Below are positions 51,964 to 59,713 of a stretch of DNA of 64,000 nt, one piece after another (position 1 is the first letter of the stretch; each line of letters begins with the position of its first letter). Source of the stretch: Arthrobacter antioxidans. Lineage in GTDB: Bacteria; Actinomycetota; Actinomycetes; Actinomycetales; Micrococcaceae. Under the pieces are notes generated by a model. That model had not been told where the DNA came from and searched no databases. It worked only from the letters and a program-made list of their open reading frames with translations. The stretch spans positions 1,860,001-1,924,000 of the forward strand of contig NZ_CP095501.1 of assembly GCF_023100725.1 (NCBI RefSeq), in the 5' to 3' direction. The position numbers were made by a program, and so were the translations under genes.

Positions 51964-52194
51964 ATGAACGGTGGTGGACAACCGAGGTCGGAGTCGAACA
52001 GCCGAGCCAAAGACGGTGGCAAAGCGTTCCTGCCGATCGGCATCGTCTTCCTTGTTCTTGCCATTGCGATGATGCTTTCGGGGTCAACGTCCTGGATTGC
52101 GTTCTTCACTGTAGGCATCACGTTCCTCATCCTGGGGACGCAGAAGTCTTCAGACAAGGATGAACGCCCACCTGGCAAGACCTTGCGGGACTGA
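51964..52194 (+). CDS. Small membrane protein, hypothetical
   Basis: From Met 51964 the protein has 76 residues: a hydrophilic N-terminus, two hydrophobic segments (FLPIGIVFLVLAIAMMLSG and WIAFFTVGITFLILG) and a charged tail (KSSDKDERPPGKTLRD). A longer frame starts at 51646 but is not conserved-looking and crosses the end of the opposite-strand gene. Unknown function. Confidence 0.6.
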   Translation: MNGGGQPRSESNSRAKDGGKAFLPIGIVFLVLAIAMMLSGSTSWIAFFTVGITFLILGTQKSSDKDERPPGKTLRD

Positions 52195-52254
52195 TTCCGA
52201 CCGGCGCGGCCGATATCCGATCGGCTTGCAGGACCGATGAACCCGTGTGGGGTG

Positions 52255-52587
52255 TCAGGTTGCGGTTTGCAGGGGCCACACTTCGACGAGGCCGTGAGCT
52301 ACTGCGCAGGGCGTCTGAGAAACAAGATGGGTAGCCTCTTCGATGCTGTCCGCTTCGACGATGGCGAATCCAGCAACCGGACGATCGGACCGTAGAAAGG
52401 GTCCCTTCTGTGTCACGACTTCAACGCCGTCGTGGTTGCGGACTTGAGTTGGTTCGCCGGCGATTCCCATCATGACTCCGCGTTCTCGCATTGCAGCGTC
52501 GTGCTCGTGCGCCGCATTCCGGATGGCGGGATCCGTCTTCTCGTATCCGATGCGTTCCCCGTAGCCAATGGTGATGAACGTAGCCAT
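52255..52587 (-). CDS. YCII-related domain protein
   Basis: The 110-residue protein reads FITIGYGERIGYEKTDPAIR, then ERGVMMGIAGEPTQVRNHDG, and FLRSDRPVAGFAIVEADSIE. This is the YciI-like (DGPF-type) small-protein fold. Start ATG at 52587; the frame runs further to 52911 but without support. Function unknown in bacteria; often next to sigma-70-like genes, none here. Confidence 0.8.
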   Translation of the reverse strand: MATFITIGYGERIGYEKTDPAIRNAAHEHDAAMRERGVMMGIAGEPTQVRNHDGVEVVTQKGPFLRSDRPVAGFAIVEADSIEEATHLVSQTPCAVAHGLVEVWPLQTAT

Positions 52588-53198
52588 TATGTCCCTCGGT
52601 TCAGGTGCTCTGTGTTTCATATTGGCACTGGTGCCCCGTGAGAGCCAGTGTTCACGACTCAGCACGGCTGGGGCTGTGGTTGATGGTTCCCCGTCATGCC
52701 CGACGCGTTCGAACCGCCAGCTCTGCATCGAGGGGCACGAGCTGAGCGGCAATCGATCAGCTTGCGGGCGGCCCACGCCTGCCGAAACGCCGCGAGCCCG
52801 TCTCCGAACAACTCCGGGCCGGCCATGATGGGGCCTTCGTAGGTGGTGGCCACACCGTGAAGTTGCCAGTGCGATCAAGCGAAGCGGCCAGCGGCGCAGC
52901 ACCCCGACCATCTATCTCATGGCGCAGAGAACACATGGCGACCCTTTCTTCAGCGTCACCCTACCGTCAGCCCCAGTTCGTTTGTCGATCTCTAGACGGC
53001 GCCCTGTTGTACAGCGTGGGGCGACGCGTCAGGACATTCGGTGTGCAACATCGAGCTGTCCCTCTGCGAGACAGCAGACCCGCCAGGGCACAGGCCCTAG
53101 GATGCTGTACGCCACGAAGGTACCTCGCGTGATGCGGTGACGACTGCTCGGCCATCCGCCCCTATCCTGACGCGGCGGCGCGGGTCTACCGTAAATTC
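52588..53198. other. Gene-free region with one possible relic
   Basis: On the minus strand at about 52710-52853 a frame reads ATTYEGPIMAGPELFGDGLA, then AFRQAWAARKLIDCR, protein-like but truncated on both sides and not recognised. The remainder shows no gene. Confidence 0.35.
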
Positions 53199-54080
53199 AT
53201 GTCAAGCGCTTCAGATCACCCATGGGACCACGAGGCCGATGCGACCGGCGTGCGCATGCGGGATGTGATGGGGCAGCTGCTTCAAAAGCTGAGATACGAG
53301 CCAACGGTAAAGCGCATTCGCGCCACGCTCGGCGGGCAGACCGTCGTCGACACTACGCGAGCGATGCTCGTGTGGGAACCGCGTCGGGTCGTGCCGGGAT
53401 ACGCCGTCCCCGACGAGGACATTCGCGCTGAAATCTCGCTTCGCAGCTCACCGCCGTTCGAGAATGGCTCAGTCGGGTTCATGCTTCCCGACCTGTCGAA
53501 GATTCCCGTGTTAGACCCGCGTATCCCGTTTGACGTGCGCACGACGCCGGGCGAGCCGGTCGAGGTGCGCGTCGCGGGAACGGACGCCACCGCAGCTGGA
53601 TTCCGTGCCCGCGACCCCGGTCTCGCCGGCTACGTGATCCTCGCATTCGCCGACTTCGGCAGCTGGTTCGAAGAAGACGACGAGATCATCAGCCATCCGC
53701 ACGACCCGTACGGTCGCATCGATATTCGAGGCACCTCCCGGCATGTGCAGCTGATCCTCGACGGGCACATTCTGGCCGACACCACCCGAGCGCGGATGCT
53801 GTTCGAGACGAACCTCCCTGCCCGGTACTACCTTCCGATCGAGGATGTCGTGGCGCCGCTCGAGCCCAGCTCGACAAGGTCGATGTGCTCGTACAAAGGT
53901 TCTGCGACCTGGTACTCCGCGATCATCGGGGACAGGAGATTGGACGACATTGCGTGGCAGTACGAGCACCCGCTGAGTGACGCGGCCGACGTGCAGGATT
54001 ACGTCGCGTTCCTCGACGAGCGACTCGACCTCGTCATCGACGGAGAGCAGCAGAAGCGCTCGGTCACTCCATGGTCGTGA
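53199..54080 (+). CDS. DUF427 domain protein with two repeats
   Basis: The 293-residue protein has two DUF427 units. The first starts KRIRATLGGQTVVDTTRAML and the second starts RHVQLILDGHILADTTRARM. Each has the pattern V-x-x-x-G-x-x-x-A/V-D-T-x-x-A followed by Y-x-x-P-x-x-D. Single-domain forms are common in actinobacteria; tandem forms are rarer. Function unknown. ATG at 53199 preceded by a weak site. Followed by an unrecognised fragment and a resolvase relic. Confidence 0.85.
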   Translation: MSSASDHPWDHEADATGVRMRDVMGQLLQKLRYEPTVKRIRATLGGQTVVDTTRAMLVWEPRRVVPGYAVPDEDIRAEISLRSSPPFENGSVGFMLPDLSKIPVLDPRIPFDVRTTPGEPVEVRVAGTDATAAGFRARDPGLAGYVILAFADFGSWFEEDDEIISHPHDPYGRIDIRGTSRHVQLILDGHILADTTRARMLFETNLPARYYLPIEDVVAPLEPSSTRSMCSYKGSATWYSAIIGDRRLDDIAWQYEHPLSDAADVQDYVAFLDERLDLVIDGEQQKRSVTPWS

Positions 54081-54229
54081 CGTCGGTGGTCGTGCCACTG
54101 CCGATTGTCGACGTCGGCTCTTCGCGTCGGCGGCAGACGGGTACGACCGAGGTTGACTCCCTGGGTCCTGTTCGGGTCGACATAGCCACGCGGCTGGCGT
54201 CGACCGTGATACCGGAACCAGCGGCAGCC

Positions 54230-54398
54230 TGCAGACCCTTCGGACCGAGGACCTCGATCTGGTCCGCTACACACAGGACTTCCTGTTGCGGACCTGTGTT
54301 GTCGACAACGGGTACTCCGAGCTCAGCCGGTACGTCCCGACTACCGTCGACCCCCTCACTCAGGAGCAGTTCAACACGACGGCATCGAACGGTAGAGC
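54230..54398 (+). other. Unrecognised coding-like fragment
   Basis: A frame without start reads GSLQTLRTEDLDLVRYTQDF, then LLRTCVVDNGYSELSRYVPT and EQFNTTASNGRAWPTVPSW. It looks like real protein but joins directly to the resolvase relic. I could not assign it. Confidence 0.3.
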
Positions 54399-54848
54399 AT
54401 GGCCAACCGTCCCGAGTTGGACAAGCTCCTCGAGCACCTTCGGAAGGGCCATGAGGTGGTGTGGAAGCTGGATCGATTGGGACGCAGCGCCCGGAACCTG
54501 CTGGCCCTGATTGATGATCTGGAGCATGGTGGCGTGCATTTCCGCAGCGTCGCGACAGGTATCAGCACCACCGGTCCCATGAGTCGGGCGATGCTTGCTG
54601 TCATGTCTGCGTTCGCGCAGCTCGAGTGCGACCCGTTGGCCGAGCGGAGCAGGGCGGGTATCGCCATGGGCGCCGAACATGGGCGGAAGGACGTCCGGCG
54701 GGAGATTACTGCCGATCACGCAAGTCTCCGGCGTGCACGGGAGCTGGAGGTCCAGGGGCTTGCACCGGCGGACATCGGGAAGATCACCGGTGCGAGCCGG
54801 GCCGCGATGTACCGCTACCTCAGCATGGGTGTCGACGATGCACCGTGA
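54399..54848 (+). pseudogene. Serine resolvase / invertase missing its catalytic N-terminus
   Basis: The frame begins RPELDKLLEHLRKGHEVVWK, LDRLGRSARNLLALIDDLEH, MSRAMLAVMSAFAQLE, then a C-terminal HTH (LEVQGLAPADIGKITGASRA). Normal resolvases carry about 50 residues before this, including the nucleophile Ser10 in the R-V-S-T-x-x-Q motif, and these are absent. Also unusual is ECDPLAERSRAG in place of the usual E-R-D-L-I-x-E-R. It therefore cannot cleave DNA. Confidence 0.8.
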
Positions 54849-55142
54849 CACCCGGGTCCCCGTCGACTGAGTGCAAGTTATGGAGGCCAAATCGGGTTGA
54901 CGGGATCTTGAGTACGTCCAGTTGTCCTCGGGTATGTTGCAGTGGACCGTCGGTGAGTCCTGCGGCCAGGACAACATCGCGGCCGCCCGCGACGAACTGC
55001 CGAGACGGGTTTCCCAGCCCTATCCCGGAGTGGGGTCACCCCGGGTGGGTGACGCGCCGGCTACGACCGGCACACAGGATGAGACGGCGGCGACCCGTCG
55101 CCGCAACCCGGTCAGTCGAGGGAATGAAACGAGGAGTCTGAC
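54849..55142. other. Intergenic region upstream of small-protein/MFS operon
   Basis: About 290 bp without a clear gene; open frames are low-complexity. It should hold the promoter of the 55143 operon, but no clear -10/-35 pair is seen. Confidence 0.35.
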
Positions 55143-55277
55143 ATGCCACTGGCAGCACGACGCAGGCGCAGGACTGCCGCCGCCGTCGGCGAGGCGATCG
55201 TCGTCGCCCACGGGAGCAACCGTCGCGGAGACCGCCGGGAGGACCGTCGGGACGACCGCGAGGATCGTCACTCGTGA
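55143..55277 (+). CDS. Small Arg/Asp-rich protein
   Basis: A 44-residue frame, MPLAARRRRRTAAAVGEAIV, then VAHGSNRRGDRREDRRDDRE and a short end. A GAGGAG site lies a few bases upstream. It is short and easily overlooked. The basic-plus-RD repeat composition resembles the small (R-x)-rich start of bacterial SHOCT-associated proteins, but I am not sure. It precedes the 73-residue gene and the MFS exporter on the same strand. Confidence 0.45.
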   Translation: MPLAARRRRRTAAAVGEAIVVAHGSNRRGDRREDRRDDREDRHS

Positions 55278-55414
55278 TACCACTCGGGTGCCCTCCACCG
55301 GTGGTCATGACCCCGGGGTCAGGGGCACCAGCACCCAACGCGCAGTAGACCCGGACACCAACCTCCGAGTGACGAATGGCTGTTGCCAGGCTAGCTTTCG
55401 CAAAGGAGCCTCCG

Positions 55415-55636
55415 ATGTCGAGACCACGCCCGATCCTTGCCGGATCTATCGCAGCGAGTCAGGACGTCTCGGAGGACCGGGTGGATCCTGTGCGGACGGC
55501 CACGGACGAGCTAGTCTCAGCCGTCGAGGCTGTTCCCGACGATGCCACGCTCAGCCAGGCGGTCGCATCCCTACGGGATGAAGCCGCCAACGTCCAGGCC
55601 TCGGTCAGCGACCTGCAGACGGAGGCCACGTGTTGA
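55415..55636 (+). CDS. Small helical protein coupled to MFS exporter
   Basis: The 73-residue protein is mainly helical and acidic (LVSAVEAVPDDATLSQAVAS, then LRDEAANVQASVSDLQTEAT). It has an AAAGGAG site before ATG 55415. The stop overlaps the GTG of the MFS gene at 55630 by 7 bases, so the two are translationally coupled. Unknown family; it could be an accessory protein of the exporter. Confidence 0.7.
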   Translation: MSRPRPILAGSIAASQDVSEDRVDPVRTATDELVSAVEAVPDDATLSQAVASLRDEAANVQASVSDLQTEATC

Positions 55637-57276
55637 GTGTCCAGGATTCGCGTACTGGCTCCGGGCTTGTTCTGAGCGTGCTGGCATCCGGCCAGTTCCT
55701 GATGACCCTCGACAGTTCGGTGATGAACGTATCGATGGCCACGGTGGCCGAGGACCTCGGGACGACGATCACCGGCATCCAGACAGCTATCACCCTGTAC
55801 ACCCTCGTGATGGCCTCGTTGATGATCACCGGTGGCAAGGTAGGGACCATCATGGGCCGCCGGCGGGCGTTCGCGCTGGGCCTGATCATCTATGCCGCAG
55901 GTTCGCTGACGACGGCGCTTGCGCCGAACCTGGCGGTTCTGCTTTTCGGCTGGTCCCTTCTGGAGGGCATCGGTGCGGCCCTGATCATGCCCGCGATCGT
56001 GTCGCTCGTCGCGGCCAATTTCCCGCAGGAACGCCGAGCCGGGGCTTACGGACTGGTGGCCGCAGCAGGAGCCATGGCGGTCGCCGCGGGTCCTCTCATC
56101 GGTGGCGCTGTGACCACGTTCGCATCGTGGCGCTACGTCTTCGTCGGAGAGGTGATCATCGTCCTGGCAATCCTGCTCGTTCTGCGCAAGGTTGCGGACG
56201 TCCCTGCTGCCAAGGTCCGGCTCGATTTCGTAGGATCCGCATTGTCGATCGTGGGACTGGCCATGGTCGTCTATGCGGTGCTGCGTTCGGGTGAGTGGGG
56301 ATGGGTGCAGGCCAAGCCCGGCGCCCCAACGGTTCTGGGTCTGTCTCCGGTGGTGTGGCTGCTGATCGGGGGGATGCTCGTCCTCTATCTGTTCCTGCGC
56401 AGGACCTCGCATCTTGCCGCAGTGAGCGGCGAGCCGCTGATCGACCCAGGACTGTTCCAGAACCAGCGTCTCACCGGCGGGCTCAGCATATTCTTCGCTC
56501 AGTTCCTGGTGCAGGCCGGCGTGTTCTTCACCATTCCGCTGTTCCTGTCCGTGGTGTTGGAATTGAGCGCGCTGGAGACCGGGATCCGGATCCTCCCGCT
56601 GTCCGTAGCGTTGATTCTGGCCGCCGCAGGAATCCCGAAGGTTCTGCCTCATGCAAACCCGCGCCGTGTCATCCGGCTTGGTCTGATGCTGATGATCGTC
56701 GGCATTCTCATCCTCGTGGGGGGCATGGACCCGGGGGCGGATGCAGGCATCGTTGCAATCCCGATGCTGCTGATGGGCTTTGGGCTGGGAGCGCTGTCGT
56801 CGCAGTTGGGCGCCATTACGGTTTCGGCGGTCCCGGACTCGCAGAGCGCGGAGGTCGGCGGGCTGCAGAACACGGCCACCAACCTCGGGGCCTCCCTGGG
56901 TACCGCGCTGATCGGGTCGGTACTCATCGCGACCCTGGGTACGTCGTTCATGGCCGGCATTCAGGATAATCCCGCTGTTCCGAGCTCGGTGCAGGAGGAA
57001 GCCTCGGTCCAGCTGGCCAGCGGTATCCCGTTCATCTCCGATACGCAGCTCCAGGAAGCGCTGAACAACGCCGACATTGACCAGGAAACCGCTGATGCCA
57101 TCATGGCAGTCAACTCGGACTCCCGGCTGGAAGCACTGCGGATGGCGCTGGCTCTGGCCGCGCTGCTCGCGACCGCCGCCCTGTTCCTTACCGGACGCCT
57201 CCCGGAAGAGGCCGTCGGAGCGTCAGACGAGGCCCCCCACCGTGCGGAGCCTACTGAACCCGCCGAGCCCCTCTAG
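55630..57276 (+). CDS. MFS efflux transporter (EmrB/QacA, 14 helices)
   Basis: The 548-residue protein has 14 hydrophobic segments and the DHA2 signatures LMTLDSSVMNVSMATVAEDL (motif D1, with Asp in helix 1), GKVGTIMGRRRAFALGLIIY (motif A) and the G-x-x-x-G-P helix-5 region (AGPLIGGAVTTF). It ends in a 45-residue acidic/Pro-rich tail. DHA2 exporters pump lipophilic drugs, quaternary ammonium compounds and antibiotics in exchange for protons. Start GTG at 55630. The two small proteins upstream are probably in the same operon. No TetR/MarR neighbour. Confidence 0.92.
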   Translation: MLSVQDSRTGSGLVLSVLASGQFLMTLDSSVMNVSMATVAEDLGTTITGIQTAITLYTLVMASLMITGGKVGTIMGRRRAFALGLIIYAAGSLTTALAPNLAVLLFGWSLLEGIGAALIMPAIVSLVAANFPQERRAGAYGLVAAAGAMAVAAGPLIGGAVTTFASWRYVFVGEVIIVLAILLVLRKVADVPAAKVRLDFVGSALSIVGLAMVVYAVLRSGEWGWVQAKPGAPTVLGLSPVVWLLIGGMLVLYLFLRRTSHLAAVSGEPLIDPGLFQNQRLTGGLSIFFAQFLVQAGVFFTIPLFLSVVLELSALETGIRILPLSVALILAAAGIPKVLPHANPRRVIRLGLMLMIVGILILVGGMDPGADAGIVAIPMLLMGFGLGALSSQLGAITVSAVPDSQSAEVGGLQNTATNLGASLGTALIGSVLIATLGTSFMAGIQDNPAVPSSVQEEASVQLASGIPFISDTQLQEALNNADIDQETADAIMAVNSDSRLEALRMALALAALLATAALFLTGRLPEEAVGASDEAPHRAEPTEPAEPL

Positions 57277-57399
57277 GGTTCGATGCCCCGACGGCGAGCA
57301 ATGCGCCGACGTCCTGCGCTCTGCTGATTCCAATGCTGCCCGTACCGTGCGCCGATGCATCCTATGACGGGTAGTCCATCCGTGAATCGATAGACCTCC

Positions 57400-57585
57400 A
57401 CCCGGGGGTCGGTACAGGTGTTCGGTCCCACCGGAGGATCCTTTCGTCGGCGAGCCGAAGAACAGTCCCTTACTGATCCACCAGGTCTTCACGAATTCGA
57501 GCTGGCGGTCGATACGAGCCATCGCTGCAACGAAGACGAGGCCGCGCTCTGCTCCGTCGTCCTCGAGTATGCCCATCGGACGCAT
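57400..57585 (-). pseudogene. C-terminal relic of a DyP-type peroxidase
   Basis: The minus strand reads PMGILEDDGAERGLVFVAAM, then ARIDRQLEFVKTWWISKGLF. This resembles the late part of DyP peroxidases, where G-x-x-x-x-D-D-G-A-x-R-G-x-x-F and R-Q-F-E-F-V-x-x-x-W are conserved. The haem-ligand His region is not present, and the end is garbled. No start. I am only moderately sure. Confidence 0.5.
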
Positions 57586-57793
57586 GGGCCCATGGTTCTG
57601 CCGTCATCAGTTCAACGGTGAAGCCGTCGTAGGTGGCGATCATCGTTAGAACTTGCCTTCCCTTCCGAGGACCTATGGCCCTAGCAGGAGCGGCTGGCGG
57701 GGGTCAGGCTGGCGATTGGTGTCGTAACGGATTCGTAACTTATCAGTCGGATGACGTGGAAGGGTGCCGGATGCAGGCAATCAGGACCAGCAG
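57586..57793. other. Intergenic region upstream of the response regulator
   Basis: Contains the likely promoter region (AT-richer stretch GTAACGGATTCGTAACTTATC near 57723-57743), possibly a -35/-10 pair, but not resolved by eye. Confidence 0.35.
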
Positions 57794-58445
57794 GTGAAGG
57801 ACGTTACGGTATTCCTCCTTGATGACCACGAACTGGTACGGCGGGGACTACGAGAACTGTTGGGAACTCAGGGATGCGTGGTTGTCGGGGAAACCGGGTC
57901 CGCCGAGGAAGCCACCCGCCGGATCCCGGCCCTGTCACCTGACCTCTCGATCCTCGATCCTCGATGTGAGGCTGCCGGACGGAACAGGGATCGAGGTGTG
58001 CCGGAATGTGCGCTCTATCAACCCCTCTCTATCCTGCGTCATCCTGACCAGTTACGACGATGACCAGGCAGTGCGCGGTGCAGTACTGGCCGGGGCCTCG
58101 GGGTACATCCTGAAGGAGATCCTCGGCTCCGATCTGGTCGGAAAGGTCCTCCGGGCCGCTGCGGGCGAGTCCCTGTTCGAGCCCGGCATGAAGGAGCGCA
58201 TCATCGCCGGGCTGCACGACCCACCGGAGGAAGATACACGCCTCGTCCGCCTGACGAGACAGGAGAAGAAGGTCCTGGCCCTGATCGGGGAAGGAATGTC
58301 GAATCGGGAGATCGCCGGCGAACTGTTCCTGGCCGAGAAGACCATCAAGAACCATGTGTCCTCGATACTGGCGAAACTCGGCTTTCAGCGGAGGGTCCAG
58401 GCTGCCGTCTACATCTCCACGTCGGTCGATCCCTCGCCCTGTTAG
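57794..58445 (+). pseudogene. NarL-type response regulator inactivated by a 7-bp tandem duplication
   Basis: The frame starts VKDVTVFLLDDHELVRRGLR (receiver) from GTG 57794. After PDLSILD it hits two copies of TCGATCC (57947-57953, 57954-57960). Removing one copy restores the frame: ILDVRLPDGTGIEVCRNVRS, SYDDDQAVRGAVLAGASGYI, LKEILGSDLVGKVLRAA, and the LuxR HTH (LTRQEKKVLALIGEGMSNRE, IAGELFLAEKTIKNHVSSIL). The frameshift lies just before the predicted phospho-acceptor Asp of ILDVRLPDG. All other parts are intact, so the inactivation looks recent. The partner kinase is represented only by a tail on the other strand. Confidence 0.85.
57947..57960 (+). repeat. 7-bp tandem duplication
   Basis: TCGATCC occurs twice in a row and is followed by TCGATG. 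It shifts the reading frame of the response regulator by +1 (7 = 2x3+1) and is typical of slipped-strand duplication. Confidence 0.85.
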
Positions 58446-58513
58446 CTGCGCAGTTGCACCTCGAGCACGACCTCGGTCCCCTGACCGGGCGCACTCCAGA
58501 TCACCAGGGTGCT
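58442..58513 (-). pseudogene. C-terminal tail of a histidine kinase
   Basis: The minus strand gives TLVIWSAPGQGTEVVLEVQL and ends in a stop, matching the end of NarX/DesK-type kinases where G-T-x-V-x-L-x-x-P-L is preceded by a glycine-rich G2 loop. Upstream it changes into the nuclease relic. Its stop lies back to back with that of the response regulator on the other strand, so the pair was rearranged. Confidence 0.6.
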
Positions 58514-58529
58514 AGCTCCGCTCGGCGAT

Positions 58530-58705
58530 GCACGATCAGGACCGGGCGGTGGGCAGTGCTGCGGCGATGGGCATGCGGTCACGGCCATCAGCTGTGCCGG
58601 GTTCAGTCCGGCCCGCACGGCGATGTCCTGGACCGGGACCTGGAACGTGCGGAACGGGCCCGGCGCAGGAGCGTCACCACCATCCACGGCGCCCGGCCGC
58701 GGCAC
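58530..58705 (-). pseudogene. DNA/RNA non-specific endonuclease, copy 3 (short fragment)
   Basis: The minus strand reads PRPGAVDGGDAPAPGPFRTF then QVPVQDIAVRAGLNPAQLMA, closely like the corresponding part of copy 1 (PHPGATQDEAPPLGPFRTF, QVPIRDHAVLTGLDLAQLSV). A frame shift then leads to the PIAAALPTA segment in the other frame, as in copy 1. No catalytic motif is left. It is fused to the histidine-kinase tail. Confidence 0.8.
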
Positions 58706-59190
58706 GTTGGAACGAGTCCGACAGGACGAGTGCCGGAATGAGCCCGCATCGGGCCGCGACTCCCGTCCGCGAAGAAGCCGGCATCGTTCTCCGCAAACTC
58801 CGCCTCACAGCTCGACAACGGCGGTTCCGAACCACACCCGAGGGTCGGCAACGACCTGCTCTTCGATCTGCAGGCGTCCTCTGCGCAGGCCGCTCACCCG
58901 TCGTCAGGTTCGCCCGAATCTACGTCCGATGTGCTCTTGACCCCCCGGTACGGCAGGTCCATTCTGGTCTCACAAAATAGCCGGAATCAGCTGGACGGCC
59001 CGGCCCAGAGCCGTATACAGGGGCATTTCCTGCGCTTCAGGGACCTCACCGCCCGATAGGACGACGCTCATTTCTTTCCGGAGTAGTTGCACGTCTTCGC
59101 CACGGCGTAAGCGCCGGATGAACATTCTCCGACAGCAGCCGCCGGAGGCTCACCACAACGAACGATCAGTAGGATCCGCAGGAGGTCACA
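58706..59190. other. Gene-free region
   Basis: About 485 bp with only weak frames. One plus-strand frame (about 58740-59057) has a Ser/Gln-rich composition but no start or match. It marks the end of the accessory region. Confidence 0.4.
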
Positions 59191-59553
59191 ATGATAGGTC
59201 TGGTTAGGAAGAGCCTGGATGAACCCGAGGAGACGCGTCCGTTCGAGGGCGACACGGGCCAGCTTCAACTTGTCGATTCGGAACTGGGCCCGGTAGGCCG
59301 CGCCACGTTCCATCCCGGATGGCGCTGGTCCGAGCATGTCAAGCCGATTGCCAAGACCGACAGCTGTCAGGCCGCCCACGTGGGCTACTTCGTGTCCGGC
59401 CGGATGAGGGTCGTCATGAACGACGGGGAGGAAATGGAGTACGGGCCGGGTGACTTCGCGGCCATGGCCCCCGGACACGACGCCTGGGTCGTGGGAGACG
59501 CACCCTGCGTCTTCATCGACTGGCAGGGATTCGCCGACTACGCCAAGCCCTGA
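59191..59553 (+). CDS. Cupin domain protein
   Basis: The 120-residue protein carries a single cupin: TGQLQLVDSELGPVGRATFH, WRWSEHVKPIAKTDSCQAAH, VSGRMRVVMNDGEEMEYGPG, and FAAMAPGHDAWVVGDAPC. The two metal-type His residues fall in the first (H-x-x-x-x) and last (G-H-D-A-W) motifs. Possible binding of a small ligand; no enzyme activity can be named. ATG at 59191 with GGAGG nearby. Starts the core block. Confidence 0.88.
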   Translation: MIGLVRKSLDEPEETRPFEGDTGQLQLVDSELGPVGRATFHPGWRWSEHVKPIAKTDSCQAAHVGYFVSGRMRVVMNDGEEMEYGPGDFAAMAPGHDAWVVGDAPCVFIDWQGFADYAKP

Positions 59554-59713
59554 ACCGCGGGACCGGGCACGCCGCAAGGACACGTGCTTCGCTCCGATCA
59601 GCCCTGGCCGGAGATTTCCGGTTGGGGCCTTTCGGTGTCCGCGTGCAGGTCGACCGGATCCGGGCACGAGCGATCGGTAGGCTGGAGGCGCAACCGCTAC
59701 CGAGGAGGACCAC

